Positions 14,553 to 16,128 of a stretch of DNA of 16,128 nt are shown here, piece by piece. Positions within the stretch are counted from its first letter, which is position 1. The number at the start of each line of letters is the position of its first letter. Position numbers and translations under genes: made by a program. The notes beneath the pieces are model-generated. The model saw only the letters and a list, made by a program, of their open reading frames with translations. It had not been told where the DNA came from and searched no databases. Origin of the DNA: Desulfolinea sp964487745 (GTDB lineage Bacteria; Chloroflexota; Anaerolineae; Anaerolineales; Villigracilaceae); the NCBI GenBank assembly GCA_964487745.1, contig CAZASG010000070.1, positions 1 through 16,128 on the forward strand, read 5' to 3'.

Positions 14553-15938
14553 ATGACTTTGCGACAAATTTCAACAGAGGTTGAGAATAAATCCCAGCAA
14601 ATTATAGAATCTTATCGAGGAGAGTTAATTGACATACTTTCTGGTGATTTAGATTTTCATGCGGAAAAAAGTAATGGCTCATCGCATAGTTTTCACTCTT
14701 TTCCTGCTAAATTTCCACCACAATTACCTCGCAAAATTATTAATGCTCTAACTGAAAAGAATGAGATTGTTCTTGATCCTATGATTGGTTCAGGAACAAC
14801 TTTAATCGAAGCGGTTTTGGCAGAACGACGAGGCATTGGATTTGACATAGATCCATTAGCCTTAAAAATTTCTTCAGTAAAAGTACAGTCCTTAGATGTT
14901 GATATTGTTCGTGTTCTGGCGAGAAAAATTCTTAAAAATGCAAAGAAAGCAATTGAGAAGAATCCTCAATTATCCCTCGATGTTTTTCTTTCACGTTGGG
15001 ATAGCAAAACGGCTAAGTTTGTTGATTACTGGTTTGACAAAAAAGCGCAGCTAGAACTAGCAGCATTGATGCTGGAGATAGAAAAAATAACAGACGTAGA
15101 TTTGCATTCTTTTTTTGAGTTGGTGTTTTCATCTGTAATTGTTACAAAATCTGGTGGTGTTTCGATGGCCTTGGATTTGGGTCATACTAGGCCGCATCGA
15201 GCAAAGATTGTGCTTGACCTTGACGGGAAAATAATTCACGAAGAAAAAGTTAAGGAAAAAAGAAGACCTTATGTAACTAAAAGACTTCGTTCAACTTTTG
15301 ATGAATTTGGGAAACGATGTGAAGCTAATATGAGAAATCTGCTTGACATGAGTAGTAAAGGATATGTTTCTTTTGGAAATGCAGAATCTATCCCCTTAGC
15401 TGACAATAGTGTAGATTTAATCGTCACATCTCCGCCTTATGCTTCTAATGCTATTGATTATATGAGAGCACATAAGTTTTCACTTGTTTGGATGTGGTAT
15501 TCAGTTGAAGAGTTGGGTAATAAGCGAAAAGAGTATATTGGTGGTGATGCTACGAGCAATATTACCTTTGAAACACTGCCTCCTAAAACATCTGACTTGT
15601 TGGAACAAATATCAGTCAAGGATAAAAAGAAAGGGCTAGTTGTTCATCGCTATTATTCAGAAATGACAAGGGTCCTAAAGGACACTTTCCGTGTTTTGAA
15701 ATCAGGAAAGGCAGCACTTTTTGTTGTCGGTAGCTCTATTATCCGAGGGGTTGATACAGAAACTCATCTGTGCCTTTCTGAAATTGGTGAAACGATTGGT
15801 TTTGAAGTTCCAAAAATAGGTGTGCGTAATTTAGATAGAAACCGTCGCATGTTGCCTGCTGGGGCAAAGGTGAATAAAGCTTCACAGATTCAACAACGAA
15901 TGCACAAAGAGTACGTTATTGGCTTCTATAAACCATGA
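14553..15938 (+). CDS. Amino-DNA methyltransferase (N4-cytosine or N6-adenine type)
   Basis: This 461-residue protein has, in order, a motif X-like FPAKFPPQLP (50-59), the SAM-binding motif I DPMIGSGTT (75-83), an acidic GFDIDP (96-101), about 190 residues that may include the target recognition domain, and the catalytic motif IV TSPPY (292-296). Motif I before IV with the variable part between is the alpha-class order, and SPPY is typical of N4-cytosine enzymes, so m4C in DNA is the likely product. The recognition sequence cannot be read. GGAGGT lies 9 nt before the ATG at 14553, preferred over ATG 14514 and TTG 14502. The gene is markedly more AT-rich than the helicase gene it diverges from, suggesting horizontal origin. 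A further gene starts 14 nt downstream. Confidence 0.9.
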   Translation: MTLRQISTEVENKSQQIIESYRGELIDILSGDLDFHAEKSNGSSHSFHSFPAKFPPQLPRKIINALTEKNEIVLDPMIGSGTTLIEAVLAERRGIGFDIDPLALKISSVKVQSLDVDIVRVLARKILKNAKKAIEKNPQLSLDVFLSRWDSKTAKFVDYWFDKKAQLELAALMLEIEKITDVDLHSFFELVFSSVIVTKSGGVSMALDLGHTRPHRAKIVLDLDGKIIHEEKVKEKRRPYVTKRLRSTFDEFGKRCEANMRNLLDMSSKGYVSFGNAESIPLADNSVDLIVTSPPYASNAIDYMRAHKFSLVWMWYSVEELGNKRKEYIGGDATSNITFETLPPKTSDLLEQISVKDKKKGLVVHRYYSEMTRVLKDTFRVLKSGKAALFVVGSSIIRGVDTETHLCLSEIGETIGFEVPKIGVRNLDRNRRMLPAGAKVNKASQIQQRMHKEYVIGFYKP

Positions 15939-15952
15939 ACTTGGAGGGATAA

Positions 15953-16128
15953 ATGAGCATATCTGAACTTCGTGAAAAATACCATCAACATCTTTTTGAC
16001 AATGTTATCCGTGTGAAACGTGGTGGAGCTGTTGAATATCCAAATTTTGCTGATGTTAGCAGTAAGGCCAGTATGGGAGTGCTCAAACCTGCACACATAA
16101 AAAGTCAATCAGATGGAAGGAGTATTTT
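15953..16128 (+). CDS. Start of an unrecognised gene cut by the window edge
   Basis: An open frame starts at ATG 15953 with GGAGGG (15943-15948) 4 nt upstream, 14 nt after the methyltransferase stop codon. It remains open to the end of the window (58 full codons). It begins MSISELREKYHQHLFDNVIR and then becomes basic and Gly-containing. No family was recognised. Its place directly after a methyltransferase, in the same operon and with similar AT-rich composition, suggests the cognate restriction endonuclease, but this is context only. Confidence 0.65.
   Translation, partial: MSISELREKYHQHLFDNVIRVKRGGAVEYPNFADVSSKASMGVLKPAHIKSQSDGRSI

Noticed and set aside
15953..16128. Opening residues (YHQHLFDNVI) recalling N-acylglucosamine 2-epimerases
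   Set aside because: The likeness ends after about ten residues, the following sequence does not fit that family, and the context is a DNA methyltransferase operon.

Overview
The window is about 16 kb of bacterial chromosome, probably from a member of the Chloroflexota (Anaerolineae-like). That is an inference. It rests on Pro/Thr-rich linkers of the 'PTATPYPTNTP' type behind single membrane helices, many small envelope proteins and lipoproteins, and a CpaE-type ATPase. No rRNA, tRNA, CRISPR array or transposase gene was seen.

Layout. (1) 1-505: a small two-helix membrane protein gene on the plus strand, ending in a strong bidirectional terminator. (2) 594-5288: a run of six closely spaced minus-strand genes, in transcription order: small membrane protein, Cys-rich protein related to the CxxCxxCC group, cytoplasmic alpha/beta hydrolase, five-helix membrane protein with a DUF1566/Lcl-type exterior domain, lipoprotein alpha/beta hydrolase with a C-terminal membrane helix, and Cys-rich lipoprotein. 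Between the last two genes lies a relic of a second DUF1566 C-terminus. (3) 5374-6208: a palindromic terminator, a one-helix protein with a Cys-containing outer domain, and an unlisted 50-residue membrane protein with a GTG start. (4) 6294-7742: an AT-rich gene for a cytoplasmic domain, one helix, a Thr/Pro linker and two LysM domains. (5) 7827-14473: two SF1 helicase-like genes, one with complete motifs (738 aa) and one with a degenerate motif II and no recognisable motif V (704 aa). They are separated by a signal-peptide/four-helix membrane protein and an orphan CpaE/TadZ-like receiver-ATPase. The second helicase-like gene carries a GC-rich palindrome inserted in frame. (6) 14553-16128: divergent AT-rich genes for an amino-DNA methyltransferase (alpha-type motif order, TSPPY) and a closely following gene cut by the window edge, possibly a restriction-modification or solitary-methylase module acquired horizontally.

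How they work together. The envelope proteins of parts 1-4 look like accessory surface functions with no identifiable shared pathway. In part 5, the full helicase sits 6 nt downstream of the four-helix protein gene, suggesting coupled translation. The two helicase-like proteins could form an active/inactive pair, as AddA and AddB do, but no nuclease domain is visible in either. The most notable points are the DUF1566 relic, which differs from the intact copy by synonymous changes only over 14 codons, the helicase pair, and the palindrome within a coding region.
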